Below, in pieces: positions 35,399-43,964 of a stretch of DNA of 64,000 bases (its first letter is position 1; each line of letters opens with the position of its first letter). Position numbers and translations under genes: made by a program. The notes beneath the pieces were generated by a model. It searched no databases. It had not been told where the DNA came from and worked only from the letters and a program-made list of their open reading frames with translations. This DNA comes from Bifidobacterium oedipodis. Its GTDB lineage: Bacteria > Actinomycetota > Actinomycetes > Actinomycetales > Bifidobacteriaceae. Location: the NCBI RefSeq assembly GCF_012932425.1, contig NZ_JAAIII010000001.1, positions 62,001 through 126,000 on the forward strand, in the 5' to 3' direction.

Positions 35399-35623
35399 TC
35401 ACAGCGCGCCGAAACCGACGGCGTGCTTGGTTTCCGAGCCGATGATCGCATATCCAAGAGCATCGGCGGGCACGATAATATGACGGCCCTTGTCGTCGGT
35501 CAGGACGATCGGCTGATGGTTGGCCGTGGCCTTGGCGATGACGTCGCTCACCGCGTCGGCGGTGTCATCGGTGCTGAAGTTCACCGGTCGAGCCACATTC
35601 TGAATGCCCAGTTCGATATCCAT
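35399..35623 (-). CDS. DUF3107 protein
   Basis: This 74-aa protein matches the actinobacterial DUF3107 pattern along its full length: IELGIQNVARPV at the start, TADAVSDVIAKA, VLTDDKGRHIIVPADALGYAIIG, and a terminal VGFG. The family has no established function. It often lies near DNA repair helicase genes in actinobacteria, and a UvrD-like gene is about 2 kb away here. GGGAGG precedes ATG 35623. Confidence 0.9.
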   Translation of the reverse strand: MDIELGIQNVARPVNFSTDDTADAVSDVIAKATANHQPIVLTDDKGRHIIVPADALGYAIIGSETKHAVGFGAL

Positions 35624-35821
35624 GGGTTCCTCCCTGCCGCCCGGCGAATGAGCGGCGATTGATGGTTTGGTGCTCCGGTCGGGTGGCCGAAGCTGTTAAT
35701 ACGATTATGTGCGATGCGTTGCCTGGCAGCAGCGCATATGGCGCAAGTTACGCGCATGGCGTGCAAACTACACCATATGTGCGATTGTGGGCACAGCCAT
35801 GTAGCGATTCCGCTGGTGAGC

Positions 35822-37543
35822 TTACTGGTGGGGCAGCGGATTGCCTTCGGCGTCGTAACCTTCCAGTCCGGCATGGGCGTCGCGCAGGGCACGCTCTTCG
35901 CGCTCCAATAGCGGAATCACCGTGGTTTCAGCCCAGGATGAAGCCGTTGAAGGCGTTTCACTCTCGCCGGTGTCATCATCCGAATCTGCCTGCTGAGTCT
36001 GGTTCACTTGGTTCGCTTGAACCGTGCGATTGCCAGCATTGGAGGATTGGCTGTTCGACTGGCTGGTGGAGCCGGTGATACCTGCCTCACGCTCATTCAT
36101 TTCGATGAGCTCCTTGAGCGTAATCGTCACCGAGGAATGTGAGGAAACCGGCTGCGGAGACGTCGAGCCAGTGCTGGTGCCAGTGCCTGTGGCAGTCTGG
36201 CGATCAGCGGTCTGATCGGATACGGCGACACTCGCCGGCCGTGCCGCATGCTGGCGGTCAGCGGTGGCATCATTAGCATCCATGTCCACTTCTCCGGCGG
36301 CCACAATATGCGCCGAGCCAGTGCGATCCGCATCAGCTGCGGCATGGGAACCGGGTGCCTGCACATTGGCGACCGTGCTTGCGGCGGCACGACGACGCTC
36401 ATCATCCTTCAGCAGCGTGCCAACGGTGATGGTGGAAGGGCCAGGAGTGGATGTATTGCCCGGCGTCTTGCCGGCAGCTCGGGCCGCAGCGGCAGCGGCA
36501 GGTGCCGGTGTTTCGCTGTCACGGTTGATCACGCCCAGCTGATGGGCCAATCGTTCGACCTGCGCCTTGAACTGCACGATTCGATCGTTATCGCCGCGGT
36601 TCAAGGCCTGAATGAATTCACCCACCTGCTCCATTTGCAGCCACAGATTGGCGCGCAACATAATCAGATCGTCCAAGCGCGAGCCCATCATGCGGCCATA
36701 GGCCGAAAGCACGGCATTGCGATGGGTTTCGTCCAGCTTGCCGAAAATCCACGCCAAATCGCGCGCCGGATCGTTGACCTGCATATCCTGCCAATTGGTT
36801 ACGGCGGTGATGGTGGAACCGGAGAACAGAATGTCGCCATCCTGGAAGCCTCCATGCACCATGCAGGTGTTGAACGACCACAGGCCCTCGGTTTCGATAA
36901 CGCGCGCCCAACTATTGGTGATTTCCGGCGGCACATGGCCGGCATCGCGCAGCCGCTTGATCCAAGCAGTCAGCTGCGCGTGAATCTGACCGGTGGTGAA
37001 CATCGGGTATTTGGCGGCGGCCAAAAAGTTTGGCGGCAGACGATGAATCGCACCAAGCGCGGTGCCCACCGCCGTGCAATCATCCAACGTCAGCAGATCC
37101 AACGAACGTGCCTGCCCATCGCGATGCGCAGTAACTAGCACGGAAACCGCGCCCGTGGGGCTTGGCTTTGATGGGCGTTCGTCAGCAGACTGTTCGGCGG
37201 CCTGCTTGGCCTGCGCGGTGGTGAAGGCGCCGGGCTGGGGAGCGTTGCCGGCAACAAAGGCGATGACGCGATCCACGTCAAAACCAAGCACGCCCGGTTC
37301 CCTCGCTGCGGCAAGCGTTTGTGCTGCGCGAACGCGATTGGCCAGACGCTTGCGCCCCTCCGGGGTGTCGGTGGCATACACGTCGTACAGCTTGCCCGAA
37401 GCATCCTGTACCACGGCCAGATCAATGCCTTTGGCCTCGTCGGTGGCGTTGGCCTGAGCGCTGTCGCGCACGCCGGCCAGACCAAGGTTCGGCAGGACGG
37501 CCGAGGTCAACGCCGCCAGCATAAGATTGCTACGTTTCATCAC
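35822..37543 (-). CDS. Aminoglycoside-phosphotransferase-fold protein with degenerate active site
   Basis: The 573-aa protein has, in residues about 60-320, the outline of the APH/choline-kinase fold (CMVHGGFQDGDILFSGSTIT from 227, AVTNWQDMQVNDPARDLAWI). The catalytic HGD is HGG (230-232), the metal-binding Asn is Asp237, and the DFG-like IDW is TNW (249-251). Three key residues are therefore changed, and phosphotransfer looks unlikely. Residues about 340-573 are a long low-complexity Ala/Ser/Thr/Gln tail ending in acidic sequence. The N-terminus (LMLAALTSAVLPNLGLAGV) is mildly hydrophobic. It is divergent from the UvrD-like gene, with 107 bp between the starts. A pseudokinase or adaptor role is inference. 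Confidence 0.7.
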   Translation of the reverse strand: MMKRSNLMLAALTSAVLPNLGLAGVRDSAQANATDEAKGIDLAVVQDASGKLYDVYATDTPEGRKRLANRVRAAQTLAAAREPGVLGFDVDRVIAFVAGNAPQPGAFTTAQAKQAAEQSADERPSKPSPTGAVSVLVTAHRDGQARSLDLLTLDDCTAVGTALGAIHRLPPNFLAAAKYPMFTTGQIHAQLTAWIKRLRDAGHVPPEITNSWARVIETEGLWSFNTCMVHGGFQDGDILFSGSTITAVTNWQDMQVNDPARDLAWIFGKLDETHRNAVLSAYGRMMGSRLDDLIMLRANLWLQMEQVGEFIQALNRGDNDRIVQFKAQVERLAHQLGVINRDSETPAPAAAAAARAAGKTPGNTSTPGPSTITVGTLLKDDERRRAAASTVANVQAPGSHAAADADRTGSAHIVAAGEVDMDANDATADRQHAARPASVAVSDQTADRQTATGTGTSTGSTSPQPVSSHSSVTITLKELIEMNEREAGITGSTSQSNSQSSNAGNRTVQANQVNQTQQADSDDDTGESETPSTASSWAETTVIPLLEREERALRDAHAGLEGYDAEGNPLPHQ

Positions 37544-37650
37544 CCTTCCACACTAATACATGCCCAGTGCCTGACAACGCAGCACAGGAAGGTTTTTGAA
37601 CCGATGTGCCACAATGGAAGGCAATGCACACTACGGAAGGGACGGCAACC

Positions 37651-39312
37651 ATGGCAGATTCGACCAGTTCGATCACTTCAGCCGGCCCTGTCGATCAGAT
37701 GGTTCCTGATGGCGAAGCCGAGCCGAACGGCGAACGCAATGCCCCAACAATCGCAGGCGCAGGCAGCCCGCAGGACATTCTCGAAGGACTCGACGAACAT
37801 CAGCGCAAGGCCGCGACCACATTACAAGGCCCGGTGCGCATTATCGCAGGCGCTGGCGCGGGCAAAACGCGCACGATCACGCGACGCATCGCCTACGCCT
37901 GCGCTACCAAGGCATGGAATCCCGAACGGGTGCTCGCCGTAACCTTCTCGGTGAAGGCCGCCGCCGAAATGCGCGCCCGCTTGGGCCAGCTCGGCGTCGG
38001 CGGCACGGCAGGAGGACCGGGCGTCACCGCAGCGACCTTTCACTCCGCAGCCCTACGCCAGCTCAATGGCGTGTGGGCGGATGTATGCGAAGCGCCCTTT
38101 CCTCATCTGATCGAAGACCAACGTGACACGGTGAGCCGAGCCATTACACGGGCCATCGGCAGAAGCGATATCGATCCGCTCATTGCACGCGACGTACTCG
38201 CCGAAATCAACTGGGCCAAAATCTCACTGATCGCCCGCGACGATTATGCACGCGTAATCTCGACGATCCAACGTCAACCACCGGCCGGACTGGACGCCGA
38301 TCGTTTCGCCGACATCTACGATGCCTACGAACAGGAGAAAACCTCACGCGGCGAAATCGACTTCGACGACATCCTGCTGCTGGTATGCCATATCATGGAT
38401 GATTTTCCCGAAGCCGCCGCACAAATCCGCTCCACCATCGGCTGGCTGACTGTCGACGAATATCAGGACGTTTCCCCTCTGCAGCATCGTCTGCTCACCC
38501 TATGGCTGGGCGGTGGCGGCAGTGAAGGCAAAGCCGTGATGAACCGCAACGTATGCGTGGTGGGAGACCCGGCCCAGACCATCTATTCGTTTGCCGGCGC
38601 ATCCAGTTGGGATCTCCTGCGCTTCGCCGACGAATTCGGCCCGCTCGCCGCCGATGTGAATCTCAATACCGATTACCGCTCCACACCTCAGGTCGTCAGC
38701 TTGGCCAACCGGGTGCTCGCCGCCGCACCCAATCGCGAGGACTACCTCAAACTGGCCTCCGGACGCGAGCGTGGGGCGACAATCGGCCGCATCGCCTACG
38801 ACACCGACCTTGACGAGGCACAAGGGGTGGCGGCTCGTATCGCACGCCTGGTCTCTGGCGGCGCAAAACCCTCCGACTGCGCCATTCTGACACGTATCAA
38901 CGCCCAGCAGCCCATATTCGGCGCGGCATTGCGATCCTGCGGTCTGCGCTTCCGCGTGCGCAGGGACTCCGGTTGGCAGTCCAACGCGCTCGCCAACGAA
39001 GCCGCCACCAAACGTGCGCTGCTGGAAGCCATGGGACTGGATGCCTCCGGTGCTCGCGAAGGCGACGATCCCGGCGTCACCATCTCCACCATCCATGCGG
39101 CCAAGGGCCTGGAATTTAAGCATGTGTTCCTGATCGGTTGCTCCGAGGGACTATTGCCCTACGGTGCGCCGGAGCCGGGGGAGACGCTGGAAGAGGAACG
39201 ACGGCTGATGTATGTGGGCATTACTCGTGCCGAAGATACGCTCACTCTTTCCTATGCCAAAACCAAAGACGGCTACGGCGCGCAGCAGCGTCGCCCCTCA
39301 CGATTCCTGTAG
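37651..39312 (+). CDS. UvrD/PcrA-like superfamily 1 DNA helicase
   Basis: The 553-aa protein has the SF1A motifs: Q-motif LDEHQRKAA, Walker A GAGAGKTRT (67-75), motif II VDEYQDVSPLQ, VVGDPAQTIYSFAGA, TISTIHAAKGLEFKHVF, and motif VI MYVGITRAEDTLTLSYA. It unwinds DNA with 3'-5' polarity in repair. It is shorter than canonical UvrD (about 700 residues) and resembles actinobacterial UvrD2 without the HRDC extension. ATG 37651 has GGAAGGGA about 9 nt upstream; ATG 37624 is an alternative. Confidence 0.9.
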   Translation: MADSTSSITSAGPVDQMVPDGEAEPNGERNAPTIAGAGSPQDILEGLDEHQRKAATTLQGPVRIIAGAGAGKTRTITRRIAYACATKAWNPERVLAVTFSVKAAAEMRARLGQLGVGGTAGGPGVTAATFHSAALRQLNGVWADVCEAPFPHLIEDQRDTVSRAITRAIGRSDIDPLIARDVLAEINWAKISLIARDDYARVISTIQRQPPAGLDADRFADIYDAYEQEKTSRGEIDFDDILLLVCHIMDDFPEAAAQIRSTIGWLTVDEYQDVSPLQHRLLTLWLGGGGSEGKAVMNRNVCVVGDPAQTIYSFAGASSWDLLRFADEFGPLAADVNLNTDYRSTPQVVSLANRVLAAAPNREDYLKLASGRERGATIGRIAYDTDLDEAQGVAARIARLVSGGAKPSDCAILTRINAQQPIFGAALRSCGLRFRVRRDSGWQSNALANEAATKRALLEAMGLDASGAREGDDPGVTISTIHAAKGLEFKHVFLIGCSEGLLPYGAPEPGETLEEERRLMYVGITRAEDTLTLSYAKTKDGYGAQQRRPSRFL

Positions 39313-39429
39313 GCCGGAACGTGCGAACGTGCACGATTGGGCGTAATTGGGCGCAACCGATCGCATAATCGGATATGCCGTGACGGTAAACAGGCAAGTC
39401 GAAGCTTGCGGATTGCTCCTGACCTTCGC

Positions 39430-40407
39430 CTAGAAGGCGACGAAGGAGACGGCGGAGAGGGTGAACAGGCTGACCACGGTGGTCACCAGCACGATGCCTG
39501 TGGCATATTCGGGGTTGTTGTGATGCTTTTCGGCAAGCATCGGCAGCGCGGCCATGGTGGGCAGACCAGCGGCGATGGTCACAACCTGCACCATCGCGGT
39601 GTCCAGCGCACCCAGTCCGATCAGCGGCGGCACGAACGTCAGCAATGCCCAGAAGCCAATCGGGAACGCCAGCAATCGCACCAGCATGCCGACATAGAAA
39701 TCGGGGTATTTGAGCACACCCTTCCAGTCGCGCAGGGCAAGCAGACCGCCGATGTAGATCATCGACAGCGGCGTGGAGGTGGAACCGACGCTGTGCATGG
39801 GACTGAGCAGATCATCGGGAATTTGGATGCCGATCAGAATCGCCAGCACCGCGATCGTGACACCGACCAGTGGCGGATTGATCAGGCTTTTGAGCCGGGC
39901 CGTCCAATTCTTCGCCGGGCTATCATCCATCGGCGTGGATCGATCTTCGACACGTTTGCAAATCGCCGCACCATATGTCCACAGCACCACCTGATCAATG
40001 ATGGACATCAGCGCGAAATACAACGCTCCTCTCTCGGGGAAGACGGCCAGAATAATCGGCAGGCCAATGAATCCGCCGTTGCCGAAGATGAATGCGGCTT
40101 GGAAAATGCGCCCACGATTGACTTCGAGATGCATCAGGTGCGCTAGGAGACGGAAAATCACAATCAGCAGCGCGTACATCAGGCTCATCATCACCAGAAT
40201 CGCACCAGAATCGATCAGATCGTGACGTGTGGCACCGGCCACGGCATTGGAGAAAACCATCAGCGGCAGCGTGGCCTTGAGAATCAGGTTGCAGATGCCG
40301 CTTAATGCCTGCTCGCCCAGCACCTTCGCCCTGACACATATGAAGCCGACGACCATCATCACACCCATGCCAATCAACTGGTCAAGCACGATGCGAAACT
40401 GTTCCAT
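39430..40407 (-). CDS. AEC-family (auxin efflux carrier-type) transporter
   Basis: The 325-aa protein has ten hydrophobic segments in two five-span halves, as in AEC/BART carriers. It starts MEQFRIVLDQLIGMGVMMVVGFICVRA and has the first-half LILKATLPLMVFSN, typical of malate/auxin-carrier homologues. Bacterial members move organic anions such as malate or lactate. The substrate is unknown here. AGGGGT precedes ATG 40407. It stands downstream of the hexuloisomerase-like gene, separated by a terminator-like hairpin, so it is probably a separate unit. Confidence 0.88.
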   Translation of the reverse strand: MEQFRIVLDQLIGMGVMMVVGFICVRAKVLGEQALSGICNLILKATLPLMVFSNAVAGATRHDLIDSGAILVMMSLMYALLIVIFRLLAHLMHLEVNRGRIFQAAFIFGNGGFIGLPIILAVFPERGALYFALMSIIDQVVLWTYGAAICKRVEDRSTPMDDSPAKNWTARLKSLINPPLVGVTIAVLAILIGIQIPDDLLSPMHSVGSTSTPLSMIYIGGLLALRDWKGVLKYPDFYVGMLVRLLAFPIGFWALLTFVPPLIGLGALDTAMVQVVTIAAGLPTMAALPMLAEKHHNNPEYATGIVLVTTVVSLFTLSAVSFVAF

Positions 40408-40441
40408 ACCCCTGCGGCTCCCTGACTTCCTACGCGTACAA

Positions 40442-40515
40442 CAAACGGGTCGCGGAAGCCCGGCAGGCTTTCCGCCGAAGCGAGTCTACCTGCGGGGCTT
40501 GCTGCGACCCGTTTT
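40442..40515 (-). terminator. Branched stem-loop between the SIS-domain gene and the AEC gene
   Basis: ACGGGTCGC near 40446 pairs with GCGACCCGT near 40505, with a long partly paired interior (AGCCCGGCAG with CTGCGGGGCT). T-runs lie outside. It lies just past the SIS-domain gene's stop on the minus strand. Confidence 0.6.
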
Positions 40516-40534
40516 CATCCCAAATGACGGCTGG

Positions 40535-41119
40535 CTACTCCAGATTGGCGTGGAATTCCCACAAAGAGTCAAGATCGATGTTGCGTTCACGCACCAGCGA
40601 CATGGCGATAGCGTCACCGACAAGCAGCAGGGACTGTTCGAACAGGCTGGTCATCGGCTGCTGACTCGGTTTGGTGCCGCTGCCGGGCTTGCCCGCTGCC
40701 GGCACATGAACGAATAAATCGGTGAACTGTGTCATCGGACAATCCTCCACAATGCCGATGCGAGCCACTTTGGCACCAAAGCTCTTGGCTTTGCCAGCGA
40801 TGAACAGCGGGAATCCGGTTTTGCCTGAACCGGAGCCGACGATGAGCAAATCTTTATCGCAGATGGCAGGCTCGGTAATCTGCCCGACCATCACGGTGTC
40901 AACTCCCAGATGTGCCAAACGTTTGGCGATGGCCTCGAGGGCAAGTTCGACGCGTCCGACACCCACGAAAAATACTTTGCGTGCGTTGAGGATCATAGTG
41001 GTGAGGCGGTCGATTTGCTGCTCATCCACGTGCGCGAGCACGTCGGCGAGTTCGGAGACGATGATTTTCTCGCAGTTGCGGAAAGAAGAAGTGGCGGTGG
41101 TTTCAAGGGTTTGGGTCAT
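40535..41119 (-). CDS. 6-phospho-3-hexuloisomerase-like SIS-domain protein
   Basis: The 194-aa protein starts at ATG 41119, with AAGGA upstream. It has one SIS domain with VFFVGVGRVELALEAIAKRLAHLG, CDKDLLIVGSGSGKTG and VRIGIVEDCPMTQ-like strands. The length and the GRSGL-like loop fit the HxlB group, which interconverts hexulose-6-phosphate and fructose-6-phosphate. It lies 133 bp after a ribulose-phosphate/allulose-phosphate epimerase-like gene and is probably the last gene of a DeoR-epimerase-SIS unit. A phosphosugar isomerase of other specificity is possible. Confidence 0.8.
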   Translation of the reverse strand: MTQTLETTATSSFRNCEKIIVSELADVLAHVDEQQIDRLTTMILNARKVFFVGVGRVELALEAIAKRLAHLGVDTVMVGQITEPAICDKDLLIVGSGSGKTGFPLFIAGKAKSFGAKVARIGIVEDCPMTQFTDLFVHVPAAGKPGSGTKPSQQPMTSLFEQSLLLVGDAIAMSLVRERNIDLDSLWEFHANLE

Positions 41120-41252
41120 GATGGTGTCCTTATTGATGTGATGAATTGTGTTGGCATGCCACGGAATATGGCGAAATGCAGTCTGAATGTATGGAAATGA
41201 ATTGCAGGTGTGCAGGCGCGTAGGCGGGTGCGGGCGCGTGTGCGATATCCAG

Positions 41253-41963
41253 TCAGCGGGGATTGGCCGGCTTCTCGCCAGTGGATGCTTCATAGGCATC
41301 CAAGGTCATTCCCCATGCCTTACGAATGTCGGGGTCGCGCTTGAAGATGCCGGTGTTGCCGAGCACGAAGGTGTTCGCACCGGCCTCGCGCATGGCCTTG
41401 AAGTTCTTTTCGTTGCAGGAGCCATCAATCTGGATTTCGTAGTTCAACCCATGCGTGTCGCGGAACTGTGCCAGTTGTTCGATCTTTCGCAGTGTCTCTG
41501 TGATGAGCGGCTCTCCGCTGTAGCCAATCTCCACGGTCATCACGGTGACGAGATCCACGCGTTCCAACAACATTTCGCATTCGGCGAAGGAGGTCAGGGG
41601 ATTGACGGCGATGCCGGCACCGCATCCGTTCTCTCGGATGATGCGCAACGTGCGGAAAGCATGCGCGCCAAGGGATTCAACGTGCGGGGTGAGCATGGTT
41701 GCGCCTGCTGCCACCAGCTGATCGATCCAATGATCGGGGTCGGTAACCATCATGTGCACTTCGTTGCGCAGGGTGCTCAACGGCAGGATCTGTTCGATCC
41801 AGGACGTGCACAGGCCCATGCTGGGGGAGAAGTGCCCATCCATGATGTCGACATGGTAGGTGTCGGCCACGGTATTGAGGTATTCGACCTGCGGAGCGGG
41901 ATTGCGGAAGTCGGAGCAATACAGGGAGATGGCAAAGTGGGGTGCGGAAAATGGTGCGCTCAT
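41253..41963 (-). CDS. Ribulose-/allulose-phosphate 3-epimerase family protein
   Basis: The 236-aa protein starts at ATG 41963 (AGGA 7 nt upstream). It has the TIM-barrel signature of the RPE family: YHVDIMDGHFSPSMGL, EVHMMVTDPDHWI, VTVMTVEIGYSGEPLI and IQIDGSCNEKNFKAM with GANTFVLGNTGIF. The DGHFSP and DGSCN sequences resemble AlsE (D-allulose-6-phosphate 3-epimerase) more than housekeeping Rpe. It would yield fructose-6-phosphate or xylulose-5-phosphate, both inputs to the bifid shunt. It follows the DeoR gene by 112 bp. Confidence 0.82.
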   Translation of the reverse strand: MSAPFSAPHFAISLYCSDFRNPAPQVEYLNTVADTYHVDIMDGHFSPSMGLCTSWIEQILPLSTLRNEVHMMVTDPDHWIDQLVAAGATMLTPHVESLGAHAFRTLRIIRENGCGAGIAVNPLTSFAECEMLLERVDLVTVMTVEIGYSGEPLITETLRKIEQLAQFRDTHGLNYEIQIDGSCNEKNFKAMREAGANTFVLGNTGIFKRDPDIRKAWGMTLDAYEASTGEKPANPR

Positions 41964-42075
41964 GAGGTGTCCTATCGTCGTTGAAGGTGTGGGTTGTGGC
42001 GTTTTTGGGTGTGTTGAGCCGAGGGTGCGGCGAATCATCGCTCACCCTTGTTGGCGGGGGATTGGAGTTTGCTGG

Positions 42076-42828
42076 TCAGTTGATGCTTCGCACGGCGATG
42101 CCCATGGCGGTCAGCGCGTCAATGCAATCAGGCGTGCCGAGCGTCACGATGACGTCCAGCGCGTCGCAGCCGGCGATGCGGTAGGTGGAGATGCGCTTGA
42201 ATTTCTCTGGGGTGATGAGGCTCATGACTTTCACGCCCGCGCTGATGATTGCGCGCTTGGTTTCGGCGGATTCCAGATACGGTGTGGTGATGCCATGCTC
42301 CGCGTCGATGGATGAGACGCCAAGCAGCACTAGGTCGCAGTGCAGTTGCTTGATGGCGGTGAGCGCCGTCGATCCGACTGTTTCCTTGGACTTGTGGTTC
42401 ATGGTGCCAGGCAGCATGTTCACTTCGACCTTGTTGTAGTCGCTCATCCACAGGGCGACGGCAGGACTGTTGGTGATCACCGTGCCCTCCCAGTCGTGCG
42501 GGAAGGTCTGCGCGGCTAGGTAATTGGTTGAGCCGCCATCGATGAAAACCACACGGTTCTCGCAGATTTCGTCCATCGCGGTGGCGGCGAGACGTTTTTT
42601 GACGTCCGCGCCCACGTCGACGCGATTTTCAAACCGGGCCAGTTCGGTATCGGGCTTGATCGCACCGCCGTGCACGCGTTGCACCGCTCCCATATCGTCG
42701 AGTTCCTGCAGATCCTTACGCAGGGTGGCTTCGGTAACGCCGATGTGTTTGGCGTAATCGGTGACGACGATACGGCCGTTGGTTTCAATGGCTCGCAGAA
42801 TTTGCGCCTGTCGTTCCGCCTTCATCAT
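42076..42828 (-). CDS. DeoR-family transcriptional regulator
   Basis: The 250-aa protein has the DeoR N-terminal helix-turn-helix (ERQAQILRAIETNGRIVVTDYAKHIGVTEATLRKDLQELDDMGAVQRVHGGA). The C-terminal sugar-phosphate sensor domain has IDGGSTNYLAAQ and VLLGVSSIDAEHGITTP. These proteins repress sugar genes and are released by a phosphosugar. It is divergent from the D-lyxose-isomerase-like gene; four copies of AAAACGAAAG (or a one-base variant) lie between them. The start is ATG 42828 or 42825, with AAAGGC upstream. Confidence 0.92.
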   Translation of the reverse strand: MMKAERQAQILRAIETNGRIVVTDYAKHIGVTEATLRKDLQELDDMGAVQRVHGGAIKPDTELARFENRVDVGADVKKRLAATAMDEICENRVVFIDGGSTNYLAAQTFPHDWEGTVITNSPAVALWMSDYNKVEVNMLPGTMNHKSKETVGSTALTAIKQLHCDLVLLGVSSIDAEHGITTPYLESAETKRAIISAGVKVMSLITPEKFKRISTYRIAGCDALDVIVTLGTPDCIDALTAMGIAVRSIN

Positions 42829-42897
42829 TGTCGTTGCCTTTCCTGATTCGGGTACCGCATTGGTTGGATTTGTCTGAAGCTCATCATACCAGCGTTG

Positions 42898-43025
42898 TTT
42901 TCGTTTTCTTTTGTTACTGCATTTTCTTTATCACTTTCCTTTCGTTTCGTGTTGACAACTATCGTATCCTTGTGTTATAACTTTGTCAACAAGCAAAACG
43001 AAAGAATTCAGAAGTAAAACGAAAG
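42898..43025. promoter_or_regulatory. DeoR operator array around the sugar-operon promoter
   Basis: AAAACGAAAG occurs at 42995-43004 and 43016-43025, 21 bp apart (two helical turns). Inverted copies with one mismatch each lie at 42939-42948 (CTTTCGTTTC) and 42898-42907 (TTTTCGTTTT). The sites bracket the promoter at 42952-42981. The 333-bp gap 42829-43161 holds these and no gene. Confidence 0.7.
42952..42981 (+). promoter_or_regulatory. Promoter of the lyxose-isomerase operon
   Basis: TTGACA (42952-42957) and TATAAC (42976-42981) with an 18-bp spacer form a near-consensus sigma-70-type promoter. The two direct AAAACGAAAG operators lie just downstream, where bound repressor would block initiation. 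Confidence 0.75.
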
Positions 43026-43161
43026 CCTTCGCAAAGCTTGGGTGAAGAGGCGACACGCCCGGTCGGCACCAACCGCGCGGAAACGAAACGCCGAATCAAT
43101 ACACCATAATGAAAACCAACCGATGTAACGAACACAGCAGTTCAGAAAGGCAAGGTCCGCT

Positions 43162-43851
43162 ATGAAGCGCTCCGAGATCAACGCCACCATCAAGCAGTTC
43201 GAAGAACTTCTCGATAAGTACAAGTTCCGCATCCCTCCGTACTTGTCCTTTACCCCCGAACAGTGGGCTGAAAAGGGCGAGGAATGGGATGAAGTGCGTG
43301 ACAACGCTCTTGGATGGGATATTACCGACTATGGCGAAGGAGACTTCGAACACAAGGGATTGGCCCTCATCACCTTGCGCAACGGCAATGTGAACAACAG
43401 CAAGTACACCAAGGTCTACGCCGAGAAGATCATGATGTCCATGCCCGGCCAGGTCTCCCCGATGCACTTCCACTGGAACAAAATGGAAGACATCATCGTG
43501 CGCGGAGGCGGCACCGCCGTCTTCCACCTGTACAACGCCGATCCCGAGACTGAGGAGCGGCTCGATACCCCGGTGCTGGTTTGCCGTGACGGACGTCGCT
43601 ATTATGTGCCGGCCGGCGAGGACATCGAGCTCAACGAGGGCGAGTCCCTGACCTTCTACCCGTACACCTACCACGAGTACTACATCAAGGAAGACTCCGT
43701 GCCCACTTTGGTCGGCGAGGTTTCCATGTCCAACGACGACAATACCGACAACCGCTTCTACGAGCCGGTTGGCCGCTTCCCCGAAATCGAGGAGGACGAG
43801 CCCGCCTACCGTCTGCTGTGCAACGAATATCCCGCTGCGGCCAAGAACTGA
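43162..43851 (+). CDS. D-lyxose ketol-isomerase-like cupin enzyme
   Basis: The 229-aa protein matches the D-lyxose isomerase family through its whole length: LGWDITDYGEGDF, KYTKVYAEKIMMSMPGQVSP, the metal-binding MHFHWNKMEDI, and FYPYTYHEYYI. These enzymes use Mn to interconvert D-lyxose with D-xylulose and often D-mannose with D-fructose. It is the first gene of the plus-strand sugar unit. AGAAAGG precedes the ATG. A hairpin follows, before the kinase gene. Confidence 0.9.
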   Translation: MKRSEINATIKQFEELLDKYKFRIPPYLSFTPEQWAEKGEEWDEVRDNALGWDITDYGEGDFEHKGLALITLRNGNVNNSKYTKVYAEKIMMSMPGQVSPMHFHWNKMEDIIVRGGGTAVFHLYNADPETEERLDTPVLVCRDGRRYYVPAGEDIELNEGESLTFYPYTYHEYYIKEDSVPTLVGEVSMSNDDNTDNRFYEPVGRFPEIEEDEPAYRLLCNEYPAAAKN

Positions 43852-43886
43852 AAACGGGCCGTCTTTCCGCACCATGATTATCGCCA

Positions 43887-43935
43887 CGGGCGAATCAATG
43901 TGAGATTCGCCCGTCGCTTCTTAAGTTTTTTTTTA
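43887..43935 (+). terminator. Hairpin with T-run between isomerase and kinase genes
   Basis: CGGGCGAATC (43887-43896) pairs with GATTCGCCCG (43904-43913), and a T-rich run of nine follows from about 43926. It probably causes partial termination, leaving lower expression of the kinase, DUF4432 and MFS genes. Confidence 0.7.
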
Positions 43936-43964
43936 TTCCAATGCTTCCAATGCAAGGATCTCCT

